NCBI GenBank assembly: GCA_911728455.2
Contig: OU452234.1
Span: 1,180,501-1,244,500, forward strand
Length of the DNA: 64,000 bases
Source of the DNA: Marthasterias glacialis
Taxonomy: Eukaryota > Echinodermata > Asteroidea > Forcipulatida > Asteriidae
Direction of reading: 5' to 3'
Shown here: positions 54,474-64,000 of the stretch, piece after piece
Layout of the letters: each line of letters opens with the position of its first letter
Numbering within the stretch: position 1 is the stretch's first letter
Made by a program: the position numbers and the translations under genes
Notes under the pieces: model-generated
What the model was told of the DNA's origin: nothing
The model's input: only the letters and a program-made list of their open reading frames with translations
Database searches by the model: none

Positions 54474-55050
54474 CTGTGGAAAAATAATGATGGGTTTGAA
54501 AGAGAAATTGTTTAAAGATTGTCAACATGTCTAGATCACAGACTTCAGTCTAATCAAGTATGGCCTGAATGACCCTGGGTGATGATGAGATCTTGTCTCA
54601 TCTCTTAGCAAAACTCCAGCAGAATTCTTTATCTTGTAAAATAATTATAATGCATCTAGTTTTCATGCACTATCTTGTTTTAGCTCTTTCTAAGCCTTAC
54701 AAAACAAAATCCTCAACACTTCAAACCTCAGATCGTTCTAGTAGCAAAATGGAGAAAGGGATGTTCAAATTCTTTGCCCCAACCAGTATGTACTGAACCT
54801 CATCAATCCATCAATCCGCTCGTGATCATTTTGGGGAGAAGAAGAACTCCTATCAATCATCTGAAAAATCTAGCCAGGTGCCCCCTCAGGATATATTTGT
54901 TAATTTATTTATTTCAATTTTGGGGTGAACAAAGAAAAATGACTGGAGTGGGATTTGAACCTGCGACCAGCAGCTTAACACCTTTATTCCACTACACATT
55001 GAACAGTGCAATTAGCGCCAATAACAAGATGAATAGGAAACAAGAAAAAA

Positions 55051-55870
55051 TGTCACTTTTAGATGTGGGAGGAAAACAAGTTGGGAAAAACCCACGCAAT
55101 CAGGTAGGGACTGAAAACCCAATCCACATGCAAGGCTCTGGTGTGAAGTGGGATTAAAACCAGAGTCACAGAGGTGAAAGGCAGCGAAAGAAACCACCGA
55201 GCCAAACATGATCCCCACTTAAAATAAAATTACCACATTTTACCATGCAGTGACCTCTTTCCTGAAAGTTGGTTTCACTCAGCGTATAGCATAAACAAAA
55301 TCTACAATTTATTTTTGAATAATGTCTATCTGTACCAGAATACTATACTTATATAAATTCTTGTTGACTGTTAAGTAACATCCATGATGAATGCACACAG
55401 GTATCTCAAACTGATAACAGTTGTACATCACCTTGAATGTGTTTAAAGTCTACGTTCATCTACATACAATGTACATCTCAACAGCTCAATTCCACTTAAC
55501 TGATGATCCAGACAGAATGGTGCGTGTTGTCCAGCCAGTAATTACAAAGTTCACATATTCAAAGATTGTGGAATTTTGAGAAAATGTTTCTGTTCAGGTA
55601 TGACCTATGAAGATCGTTACAATGTTAGCATAGCATGTTAGTCCCATATACTACCCTGCAGTATTCTTTGCAACACTCGGAAGGAGTCAAGTTTAAAAGA
55701 CTTGATTTCACAATAGAACCTTTTGGAATTGGTGTGCCACTCCCATGAAGAAGATGCACACAACAAAAACATCCTGCAGCACATGCAGCACAAACTTTAA
55801 AATCTATGTTGTACATGTATAAATGATGTTGATATGGAATAAATGTATCAAAGTTTAAAAGTTAAGAATA
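55051..55870. other. No recognised gene
   Basis: AT-rich spacer. 55565-55850 resembles 53230-53520, part of the local duplications upstream of each exon copy. Confidence 0.35.
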
Positions 55871-55878
55871 TCACTCAC

Positions 55879-56045
55879 CCCTCATTGTTAGGTTTCTCCA
55901 ACTCTCCCTGCAGTGTCTTCAGAGCTTCAGAGTCCTCAGCATCTGCCCTGGGAGTCTAAGACTGACTAGGATCTTGTAAGTCAAGGGTTGCCCTAGGTGT
56001 CTGAGACTGACTAGGATCTTGTGGGTTCAAGAGGCTCGTCTTAGG
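55879..56045 (-). pseudogene. Broken copy 4 of repeated N-terminal exon
   Basis: Related to copies 1-3 but lacks the start ATG (GGGCAACCC where others have ATGGCAACC), has a TAG in the DPQDPSQS region and an in-frame loss around DSTSEA. A short segment (CAAGATCCTAGTCAGTCT) is tandemly repeated. The donor GTGAGTGATAT survives. Divergently upstream of the second TRIM gene, as copy 1 is of the first. Confidence 0.6.
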
Positions 56046-57857
56046 GACACCTAAGATAAAGAAGGATTAAAATCAAGGAGAAGGGTTCAAATAACTGATT
56101 TCTAAATTGTCACTTTGTAAACCACATGCCTCTGTTATTGACTCCTTATACCAACGTCACAGGCAGCTACTGTCTGCCACGGTCGCCATTTTGGGAGTCA
56201 AATTGCACTAAAAAATTATGGTAAACGTGTAATAACACGTGGATAGTTTGCATTGTTGTCAATCAATGTATATCAATAATCAATGGATTAATCAGTAATC
56301 AATGGATACTACAGGACTACGCTGAAGATGACCTTCGTCAAATAACTTTCTTTAAACAATTCAAAATTCAACTAATGATGCCTTTCTTTCTGAGGGCTGA
56401 TCCTGATTGATTTAATAGAATGCCAGGTAGGGAGAGGGGGGAAAGGCTCTGTATTTCAACAATTTGAACCGATCAAAACATGACCAGAAATTAACAATAA
56501 CTTGTTAGGTACAATTCTAAAAAGCTCACTGATTATAAAATCCATACCAACACCAATACTCCCAAAAATATTTCCATCAAAGTAAAGAAAATAGCATATG
56601 AAGATCCCCAAATCACTGTTGCTTATTTCTATTGCAGTAATCAAAATAAATCCCCCCAAAATTTGCTCTAAACCCAGGCTGACAATCCTGTTGGTAAGTG
56701 TGACATATAATTCCACTGTGAGCCATGCCCACTTCATTCACACTGGCTACAACTGATTGCATGCAGCCCATAGGACTTGCATTGAGGATTTATGTAAGTA
56801 AAATTTCATAATTGGACTTGTCTTTTACATATGTTTTTCAAAGACTCAAGGTCTTTTCAGAAGTAAACTTTTGAGTAAAACGAAATGCCTTTGAAAGATG
56901 AAATGTGTGATCTTTGGTAAAACGACACATTTAACGTATGCCAGCTTTTATTGCACCGTGGTTAAACATGTAATAATCCTCTAGGTAGCAGAGGATTTCT
57001 CTAAAAGAAATATCTCTGTTCACTAAAATGACTCTTTCAACTAACTCAACCAAACCATGACTTAAACCATCCACTTTAAGTTTCATATTGTTGAACTTGT
57101 GACAAGACATTTTTCAACAGCAACAAAATGGCTTCCTTGACGAAAAAAAGAAGGCATAAACGTTCTCTGTTTATTGCTAGAATAACTTAAAAGACATCTT
57201 TTTTCATTCTCTTGTGACATTTAACTACAGTGACTTGAAGATGACAGAAGAATGATCGCAAACTTTAACACTTAATTTGCATGAAACACAATTCTGCGCA
57301 TTCAGTTCTCAGTATGACCTTCAACGAGAAAACTGTTGTTAAATCCTTCTGCCCCACACATACACATACACCCACACATGACGTAACTGTGGCAGTGAGT
57401 TCAACGTTTCTTCGACTTAGACTCTTGAACATAAATTGACAAATTTCAGAACGAAATTCCACATATCGAGCTTTGCACATACATACCATAAACCAATCAA
57501 ATACATCTGGTCTAAATGCTTTTTAATACTACACAAATAAACCCATTTCATGTCAGTTCCATTCCTATGATTCTACATTTTATCAGCATAGAACCAGCCA
57601 GTGTAAATGTAAACATGACCTTCAGGGACTTTAACATAATAAGTTGCAAATCATGAAGTTTTATTCGATGTTCATCTGAATCTCAAAAGCAAGCGTACTC
57701 ACTGTTATTCATGCAAATTTAACTTCATTCAACCAACACAAACACCTTTATTTAGATTTAGGTTTTTCCACATTCATTGTGTTCAAGCTACTAACCACAG
57801 ACATAGAGGATGAGTGCGACGGGCCCCAGATGTCGAATGCGGTGGAGTGAGTGAGTG
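56046..57857. other. Intergenic and upstream region of second TRIM gene
   Basis: 56979-57780 aligns with 47674-48408. A minus frame of 93 codons at 56456-56737 is AT-rich and hydrophobic with no recognised motif. No supported gene. Confidence 0.4.
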
Positions 57858-57993
57858 TTCCTAGTCAAACTGAACCAGTAACAGGTGTGTCACTGTGCCA
57901 AGGGCCAACAGATTGTTGCTGCAATTTCTTCAACGTTCAACGTTTGGTTTGATGCTTTGCTTCAAGCCATTGTCTTAGTTTGTTACAATTCAA
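57858..57993 (+). other. Predicted 5'UTR exon of second TRIM gene
   Basis: Counterpart of 48409-48552, ending CAATTCAA|GTAAGTTG. With the acceptor ending at 58674 the intron is 681 bp, lacking the 670-bp TIR element of the first copy. Confidence 0.5.
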
Positions 57994-58709
57994 GTAAGTT
58001 GATTATTTATTGTACAGATGAAATCAAAGCATTCCAGAGTAGGTTTTTTGAGATATTTCTATAAATATTGTATTTGTTCTGAGAGACATGTCCAGGGCAG
58101 TAAATAAAATGACAAGTACTCTTTACTCAAACTGTAAATACTTCAGGCATAAAACAAGCTGAAATCCCGGTAAAAGGATGTAAGCAATTTATGTTAAAAT
58201 TTGTGTTTCAAGAATTATGAGCAGGAAAGTTTGGTAAATTTGTTGCCATGCAAAAGTCTTTCTAAAAAGGTTGAATTCTGCATGGGGAATGGGGAAACAT
58301 GTCTTCAGGGTAATTCACCCAAAAAAAACTTTTAAAAATGGCATTTTTTTTTGTCAGGAGCCATTTTGTTGCTTACGTCCTTTTGTTACTGGGACAAACT
58401 ACTTTATGTTCCCGGTAAAAAGGCATAAGGCCTTACGCCCTTTTACTGGGCACACAATGAATTACATGTATCTTTATTTTGTTATTTGGGGCACCTGGGG
58501 GGAGGCACTGGAAAATACTTTGGGGGCACGTGCCCCTCCACGCCTGAACCAAACTGAACCAAAGAAAACAACTTTTAACAAAAAAATGTTTTAACAAAAC
58601 TTGTTTTCTCAACTGATCCAATCAATCTTGAGGTCATGTGATTGTTTAAAATTCCATTTTTATTCAATTTACAGGTTTACAATTCAAGCTCTTTCACTGA
58701 TCAAACAAG

Positions 58710-60536
58710 ATGGCTGCCGGAGTAACAGTTGAGTCAGTCTTACAAAAGATCAGTCAGAGACATCTTGAATGTCAAATCTGCAAGGACCGCTTCAAGGAAC
58801 CCAAAATGCTGGAGTGCTCTCATTCATTTTGTCTGGAATGCCTTCAACAACTAGCAGCGAAACAGAGACAAACAAATAAAAGGATAACATGCCCAGTGTG
58901 TCGAGGTAAAACTTTATTGACTAGAAAAGGAGTTGCTGATCTGCGAACCGACTTCAAATCGACTTCGTTGTTGGATGAAATAGAACAGCATGAAAATGAA
59001 CTACAACGTCAACAAGAAAAGCAACCACCTGGTCAGGTGTCTGTTTCTAAATGTAGCAAGCACACTGACAAGGATGTCATCATGTATTGTGACAGATGTA
59101 GAATCTTCATTTGTACAACTTGCATTGTAAATGACCACAGAATGCATCCTGTTATTGAACTAAATAAAGTTTTAGACAAATGTAAGCAGAAAGCCAATGA
59201 ACTGTTTGCAGGAGTTAAACGGCATCACATTAATTTCAATATTGCTTTACACAACATAGGTACGTCTCGCAACAAATTGAACTCAATGTTTGCTGCCACC
59301 AAAGCAAAGATTTCAAAGAAGGCTGATGAGGAGATTGCCAAGGAGGTTGCAAGGATCAGAGAGGAAGAAAAGAAACTGATGGTAGAATTAGAGCAGATTT
59401 ATAAACACAGATCCAAGAAAATAGAACTTGCAGAAGCCACAAACAACAAAGAAATGACCACAGCACAAAAAAAGGACGATGAAGTTACCCAACTCATGGA
59501 TAAAGGGAACTTTTGTGAGAATCTACATCTCATAGAGAAACTCTTGCAAGACCTCAAACAATACACAGAGATACAACCAAACAAAGTGCCCCATGGGTTT
59601 GCGGACATGGACTTTGAAGATGATCAGAAATCACTGGGGAGACTGGTGTTAAAAGATGAACTAAAACTAGAAGGAGCAGCTTCTGCTCAGGCTAAAACAG
59701 AAATTTCCAAACCCCAAGGAAAAGGTACACAAAAGACATGGACACTAAAAACAGAAATAAAAAGATACATGAGCGAGACTCTACATATTCGAAACATCTG
59801 TGCATCTGATGTTGCTTCATTCTCTAATAGTGATGTTGTTGTCTGTGATCTAAAAAATCACACCTTGATCAAAATATCAGCAAAGAGCTTTTCTCAGTCC
59901 AATATCATCCCAAAAGAGCTGTCAATCAAAGGTCTTACTAATCCAAGCAGCATGACTGTGAATAGCTATGATGAGCTTATTGTTCTAGATAATAGAAAAG
60001 TCAAGATCTTCAACAGCATTTCACATCAGGGTATCCATCAATTCACATTGGGTGGACAGCCATTATACAAGCCATCATGCATTGCAGTGGATACCAACAA
60101 TCTGATAGCAGTTGGTTATCGTAACAAGAGAGAGATCTCTCTACACAAACCAGATGGATCCCTCATCAGTACATTGTCTGCTCCAGGGATTGATACACAC
60201 TTGACTATCTACAAACAGCAACTCATCTACACCAGTTGGGATGACAATAAGTTAGTATCAGTAGATTACAATGGTGCTATTGTATTCTCAGTAGATATCC
60301 ATCAGTCTAAGTGGCCTCAAGGTTTGTGTTGTGACAAGTATGGAAGTGTCTATGTTGCTGTATGGGATGAACCATCCTCATCAGGTGAGATCCAGCATTA
60401 CAGTCCTGATGGCAAGTACATTGAATGTATCATTAAGGGTTGTGCTTATCCATATGGTGTAACAGTCACACCAGCTGGTGTTCTGGTTTTGGCTACTATT
60501 GAATCACTTCAAATTTTCATGTATTACCATGAGTAA
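58710..60536 (+). CDS. TRIM (RING, B-box, coiled coil, NHL-like propeller) E3 ubiquitin ligase, copy 2
   Basis: 608 residues in one exon, starting 36 bp after an acceptor (TTCAATTTACAG, ends 58674), ACAAGATGG context. RING: C21, C24, C36, H38, C41, C44, C61, C64. B-box 2: C115, H118, C127, C130, C135, C138, H143, H146. Coiled coil about 150-330, propeller about 375-605. It is collinear with copy 1. The RING, B-box and last propeller blades are most alike; the RING loop before C61 (KQRQTNKRIT) and the 325-350 linker (AQAKTEISKPQGKGTQ) differ most. The change concentrates in the linker and early blades, where substrate choice might diverge. Both copies are fully open with all zinc ligands kept, suggesting both are functional. 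Confidence 0.93.
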   Translation: MAAGVTVESVLQKISQRHLECQICKDRFKEPKMLECSHSFCLECLQQLAAKQRQTNKRITCPVCRGKTLLTRKGVADLRTDFKSTSLLDEIEQHENELQRQQEKQPPGQVSVSKCSKHTDKDVIMYCDRCRIFICTTCIVNDHRMHPVIELNKVLDKCKQKANELFAGVKRHHINFNIALHNIGTSRNKLNSMFAATKAKISKKADEEIAKEVARIREEEKKLMVELEQIYKHRSKKIELAEATNNKEMTTAQKKDDEVTQLMDKGNFCENLHLIEKLLQDLKQYTEIQPNKVPHGFADMDFEDDQKSLGRLVLKDELKLEGAASAQAKTEISKPQGKGTQKTWTLKTEIKRYMSETLHIRNICASDVASFSNSDVVVCDLKNHTLIKISAKSFSQSNIIPKELSIKGLTNPSSMTVNSYDELIVLDNRKVKIFNSISHQGIHQFTLGGQPLYKPSCIAVDTNNLIAVGYRNKREISLHKPDGSLISTLSAPGIDTHLTIYKQQLIYTSWDDNKLVSVDYNGAIVFSVDIHQSKWPQGLCCDKYGSVYVAVWDEPSSSGEIQHYSPDGKYIECIIKGCAYPYGVTVTPAGVLVLATIESLQIFMYYHE

Positions 60537-61082
60537 AGACAGCTGAAAAAGGCCACAACTTTAGGTAAAACCTTAGGATAACACGGTCAGATAATATTCA
60601 AACAAATTGGCATTACTCTTGGGTTGTCTTGCTGTGGAGCATAAGGTCTATTGATCAGAGTCAAATAGTACTGGACAATCTGAAGAAACAACAAGAAGCA
60701 CCAGGGATTGAACACAATCAAATGAAGAGAACTCAAACACTTTCCTCTATTCCCCTTGCAAGAACTCAATATCAACCATCTACATGTATATAATCCTAGA
60801 AGATTGTAATTCTACTGATATCATATTCAACTCAGAAAACAACATCAAGTCTTTTGAGATTCTATTTTCCACACTATACAACTAGGAATATCATTTATTT
60901 TTCAAACACATGAATGTGTTCGTTAAAGGTAGAAAACAGGATCGGTATTCATCAAATGTTTATTAAAATTAGTATTCGTCTAAAAGCTTACTGATTATGA
61001 AGTTCACATCAGTAAAAATCTCTTTAGAAATATTTCTGTTTGAAATACTGTAATTGTAAAGAAAATAGATTTTGAATACCCA
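60537..61082. other. 3'UTR of second TRIM gene and spacer
   Basis: 60690-60850 matches the 3'UTR of the first copy (CACCAGGGATTGAACACAAT, TCAACTCAGAAAACAACATC). No further gene. Confidence 0.5.
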
Positions 61083-61768
61083 GCGGCCCCAAATTAATGT
61101 TGGTTGTTACAATCGAAGTTAAGGACAATGTCGTCGCAGTTTTCACGAAGTGACATAATGCTCAAAAAATGATTTTTGTACAGATTTTAGTTATGTTAAT
61201 ATTCAGAAAGTTTTCACGAAGTGACATTTTTGTTTATAAGTTTGTAAGTCGTTGATAATTGTTTCCCTGAACAAACAATACACAATTACGTATCCTTTGA
61301 GATTTCAGCTTTCTAACAAAGTACAAAAAAAGATTTTTGACCATGAAATAAAATCGAAACTGCGATTTTAAAACTTAACCAACTAAAATTTGCAATATCT
61401 CACAACATGGTTTTACCACTTTGTGATGGTTTTACCACTTTGTGGTCTATTGTGTCACTTCGTGAAAACTGCGCCGATGTGTTTACATGTTGAAAAGTGT
61501 GCATGGTTTTTCACTATTTTCTGCTAACTTGGACGACCGATTGAACCCAAATTTTCATTTTTTTTATATTTTTAATGTATATATTGAATCCCACAAAGTA
61601 AGAACACTGCACTTTCAGCTTTACCAATCCTGTGTAGTGCCTTTTAATCATCATGACAGTAAACAAAAGTTGTATCTCCTAAAAATGGCATTTATGTTAC
61701 ACACAAAATGTCTCATCTCGCTTCAAATAACCCCGATGTATACACAAAACCAATAGGGGCTGACATGC
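61083..61768. mobile_element. Non-autonomous TIR element, inverted copy
   Basis: Opposite-orientation relative of 48799-49468. CAACTAAAATTTGCAATATC (61380 region) is the complement of the segment near 49190. The inner motif CAGTTTTCACGAAGTGACAT is at 61138, with its complement TGTCACTTCGTGAAAACTG at about 61450. The outer ends are eroded (GGCCCCAAATTAATGTTGG and ACCAATAGGGGC). A short direct repeat (TGGTTTTACCACTTTGTG) occurs inside. Confidence 0.5.
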
Positions 61769-62187
61769 GATGTTTTTGACTGGAGCATTTTCGCGCCAAT
61801 ACAGCGTTGTTGCACTATCAAGATAAGTTTTTGCACAGATGCATCAATATTGTAAATGTACTCACATCTTTTTTAGTGGAAAAATTACAGCAAAATGGAG
61901 AAGGCAAATTGACAAGGAAATTATGCAATTCAAATTTAATTGAATGTAGACAGATTGACTAGAGCAGGATTTGAACAAGTAACCAAAAGTTTTAAAAACA
62001 CATTTCAGGAATAAATGATTGATCAATGGTTTGAAAGAGAGCATTGATCAAAATTAATTTTTTTTTTTTTTTTTTCAGAAAATTGTTAGATGATCACTTG
62101 TTAATGAGAAAAAATACTAGGATTGGTAGAAAACTAAAATTATCAGTATCAATCTGCAAGCTCACAGATCAATTGGTTTTTGTGGTG
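61769..62187. other. No recognised gene
   Basis: AT-rich with a T-tract at 62058. AGCAGGATTTGAACAAGTAACC (62 kb) resembles a decayed tRNA-like box B on the minus strand. Confidence 0.35.
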
Positions 62188-62589
62188 TGTCGTGGCCGAG
62201 CAGATAAAAACACCGGACTCCAGCTCTAGTGTTTCTGATCAGCAGAGTGTGGGTTGGAGTCCCGGTCGTGACACTTGTGTCCTTAAACAAGACACTTAAC
62301 CATTATTGCTGAGTCCTTCAGATGGGACGTAAAGCCGTAGGTCCCGTGTGTTGTGTAATGCACGTAAAAGAACCCAGTACACTTATCGCAAAGAGAAGAG
62401 GATTCGCTCCGGTGTTCCTGGTTTGATCGGCTGCAGATTGCATCATAGCACCTTGTTAACCATTACATGGTGCTATGTAAAGGAAAAGACCTCATTCTTC
62501 AAATCGTTACTCTTTGGGACACCCATCGGGTGTGATAAGGGGCTATATAAGAACTTTGTATTTTTATTATTATTATTGTTATTATTGTA
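62188..62589 (+). mobile_element. tRNA-derived SINE, full length
   Basis: Box A TGGCCGAGCAGA (62193-62204) and box B GGTTGGAGTCC (62252-62262) give a tRNA-Leu/Ser-like head. A central domain follows (GACACTTAACCATTATTGCT, ATGGGACGTAAAGCCGTAGG, TGTGTTGTGTAATGCACG), then a 3' part and a (TTA)n tail. The most complete of three copies in the window. Confidence 0.88.
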
Positions 62590-63877
62590 TAGAAATGGTA
62601 AAGAGAATAACTTGGATCTGAAATATTGTCAAAGTTGATATTCATTTAAGCATGGTCACCTACTTTGATGAACCGTTCCAGGTTTCCTGTTGTAAAATGT
62701 GTTTATTGAAAACTGTATTGAGAATTTAATACATTATAATTATTTTGTTACTTAACCTTGTTAATCAATAGACACTGGATGACATGTATACGACACGCCA
62801 TAACTTCCTGACCAAGCAAATGGGTGCCATGAGTTTTGTGTTTTTGTGTAAAATTTTAAGCCTGGAACAAATGTCGGCCAGACATTTCACTATCGGGTGT
62901 GCCCAAAGCATGCACTCACTTGTATTGCTTCGTTTCACTCACATATAGAGGACAGTTGGTGCTGAAAATGTCACTGAATTTCTCCCATTTTTCAGTTTTA
63001 TTGTGTAATCCCTGATTCTAGACATGTGTCCTTTTGTTCCCAGAAGAAGATTATGAAACACCCCTAGGCTTCCGCCATTGTTTATTCATCTTATTTTAGC
63101 TTAATGGAGGTAAGCCCAAGTGAACCAAGATTCCAGCCATAGGTCCTGCTTTCAGAACAATTATCGGCTAGATCTCACTGACAAGTTTTTCTTCATAGAG
63201 AAACCACAAAATCTGGTGCTTCAGAGAAAATATTTGTTCTTTTTGGCTTTGTCAAGTCAGAGTTTCTTTGTGCCTGCGGTCTCAAAGAAAAATGATTCCG
63301 GCAATTCTGAGAAAATAATCCCATTAGGCTGGGTGGTGAAAAATGGAAGATTCCCTGCAAGAACTGTTTAAGATCATCAACTGCAAAGGGATCAACTTTT
63401 TTCTATGTGCAGATCTTTGAGTTATAAAAAAAAACCCAAAAAAATATTTAGCCTCTTATTGTGACTTTTTGGTCTACATGTACATGACATTTTCTTCATT
63501 TGTAATAACTGTCTTTAGATTAATATGTTTATGTATTTTATTTTCCAATCTTGATGCATTTTTAAAGATGAATGTCTAAATGATTAGCAATGCTATGTAT
63601 AGATGTGACCTTTAATAGATATGGTTGTAAAAAATATATATAGTATAAATATATATATTCAAACTTACAGGTTTCTCTCTATAATCTAAATCCATTTCAC
63701 TTTATCAAAGATCAGTAAATTCCAAGCAAACTTGGTAGTTAATAGTTTGTTGCCAATTTTACTGTAGTAGGGATTGTTTATGAAAGAAAAGTGGATAATA
63801 TCAGATTGTCGAATTTTAAAGAACAAAATGACTGAGTAGATTGCAGATTTGTTTCTGTTGAAATATGAAGAATATTA
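62590..63877. other. No recognised gene
   Basis: AT-rich sequence. A plus frame of 83 codons at 63120-63371 shows no domain or splice context that I can support. A TATATATA-rich stretch is at 63630-63660. Confidence 0.35.
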
Positions 63878-64000
63878 ATGTCGTGGACGAGCTGTTCAGT
63901 GCACCAGACTCAACTTCTGGTGTTTGTGATTAGAAGAGTGTGGATTTCAGTCCCGGTTGTGACACTTGTGTCCTTAAGAAAGACACTTAACCATTATTGC
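63878..64000 (+). mobile_element. tRNA-derived SINE, cut by window end
   Basis: Begins TGTCGTGGACGAGCTGTTCA (box A degraded), then TTTCAGTCCCGG, GACACTTGTGTCCTTAAG and GACACTTAACCATTATTGC, the head and start of the central domain of the SINE at 62188. Confidence 0.85.

Larger units (their letters stand above)
53538..55050. repeat. 748-bp tandem duplication carrying the repeated exon
   Basis: Landmarks recur at exactly 748 bp: TCATTGTGAGCTCCCTGTTT at 53541 and 54289, CAGACTTCAGTCTAATCAAG at 53791 and 54539, followed by GGGTGATGATGAGATCTTGT. A tRNA-like GGATTTGAACCTG segment (a minus-strand SINE remnant) is present near 54170 and 54950. This produced exon copies 2 and 3. Confidence 0.8.

Noticed and set aside
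53600-55000. GGATTTGAACCTG segments as tRNA genes on the minus strand
   Set aside because: Box A and box B are only a few bases apart at 54170, and the copy at 54950 lacks a clear box A; SINE remnants carried by the 748-bp duplication.
56456-56737. 93-codon hydrophobic minus frame
   Set aside because: AT-driven composition, no motif, no splice signals that fit.

Overview
The window looks like AT-rich nuclear DNA from a marine invertebrate deuterostome, most likely an echinoderm. This is inferred from tandem TRIM (RING, B-box, propeller) genes, tRNA-derived SINEs with (ATT)n tails, a DIRS-type tyrosine-recombinase retroelement and a tRNA-Leu-primed Ty3/gypsy-like element. No bacterial operons, rRNA genes or CRISPR arrays were seen. 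Repeats fill about two thirds of the window.

Layout. 1-4.3 kb is mostly unrecognised single-copy DNA with one SINE, a dispersed repeat present twice, and a CpG-richer stretch that may be a promoter with small exons. 4.3-6.8 kb is a 44-bp satellite (two 22-bp halves). It is followed by one exon-like island (6815-6942) and a 22-bp satellite to 10.1 kb with a 1081-bp higher-order period. 10.4-11.4 kb holds a heptanucleotide (AAAAAAT)n array, a cluster of three GC hairpins and a 48-bp minisatellite. From 12.4 to 45 kb a 99-bp satellite is broken into blocks by a recurring spacer of about 430 bp (ten good copies, two diverged). Two retroelements sit inside this satellite, both on the minus strand: a gypsy-like LTR element (20675-26417) and a DIRS element (27721-33419). 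About 5 kb (9302-14275) is repeated at 38792-43735, including the end of the 22-bp array, the heptamer array, the hairpin cluster and the 48-bp minisatellite.

45-64 kb is the gene-bearing part. Two intact, intron-less TRIM coding regions (50030-51853 and 58710-60536, plus strand) come from a tandem duplication of roughly 9 kb. Each has a 3' splice acceptor just before the ATG and a conserved upstream 5'UTR exon ending in GTAAGT. On the minus strand there are four related copies of a small exon encoding an N-terminal peptide; two are open and two are broken. A fragment of TRIM 3'UTR at 45.9 kb, next to a SINE, suggests an additional lost copy. Foldback and TIR elements and SINEs fill the spaces.

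The TRIM proteins are probably E3 ubiquitin ligases, possibly in innate immunity as in other expanded invertebrate TRIM families. The satellites and retroelements have no evident joint function. Both retroelement copies carry frame breaks and are judged inactive.
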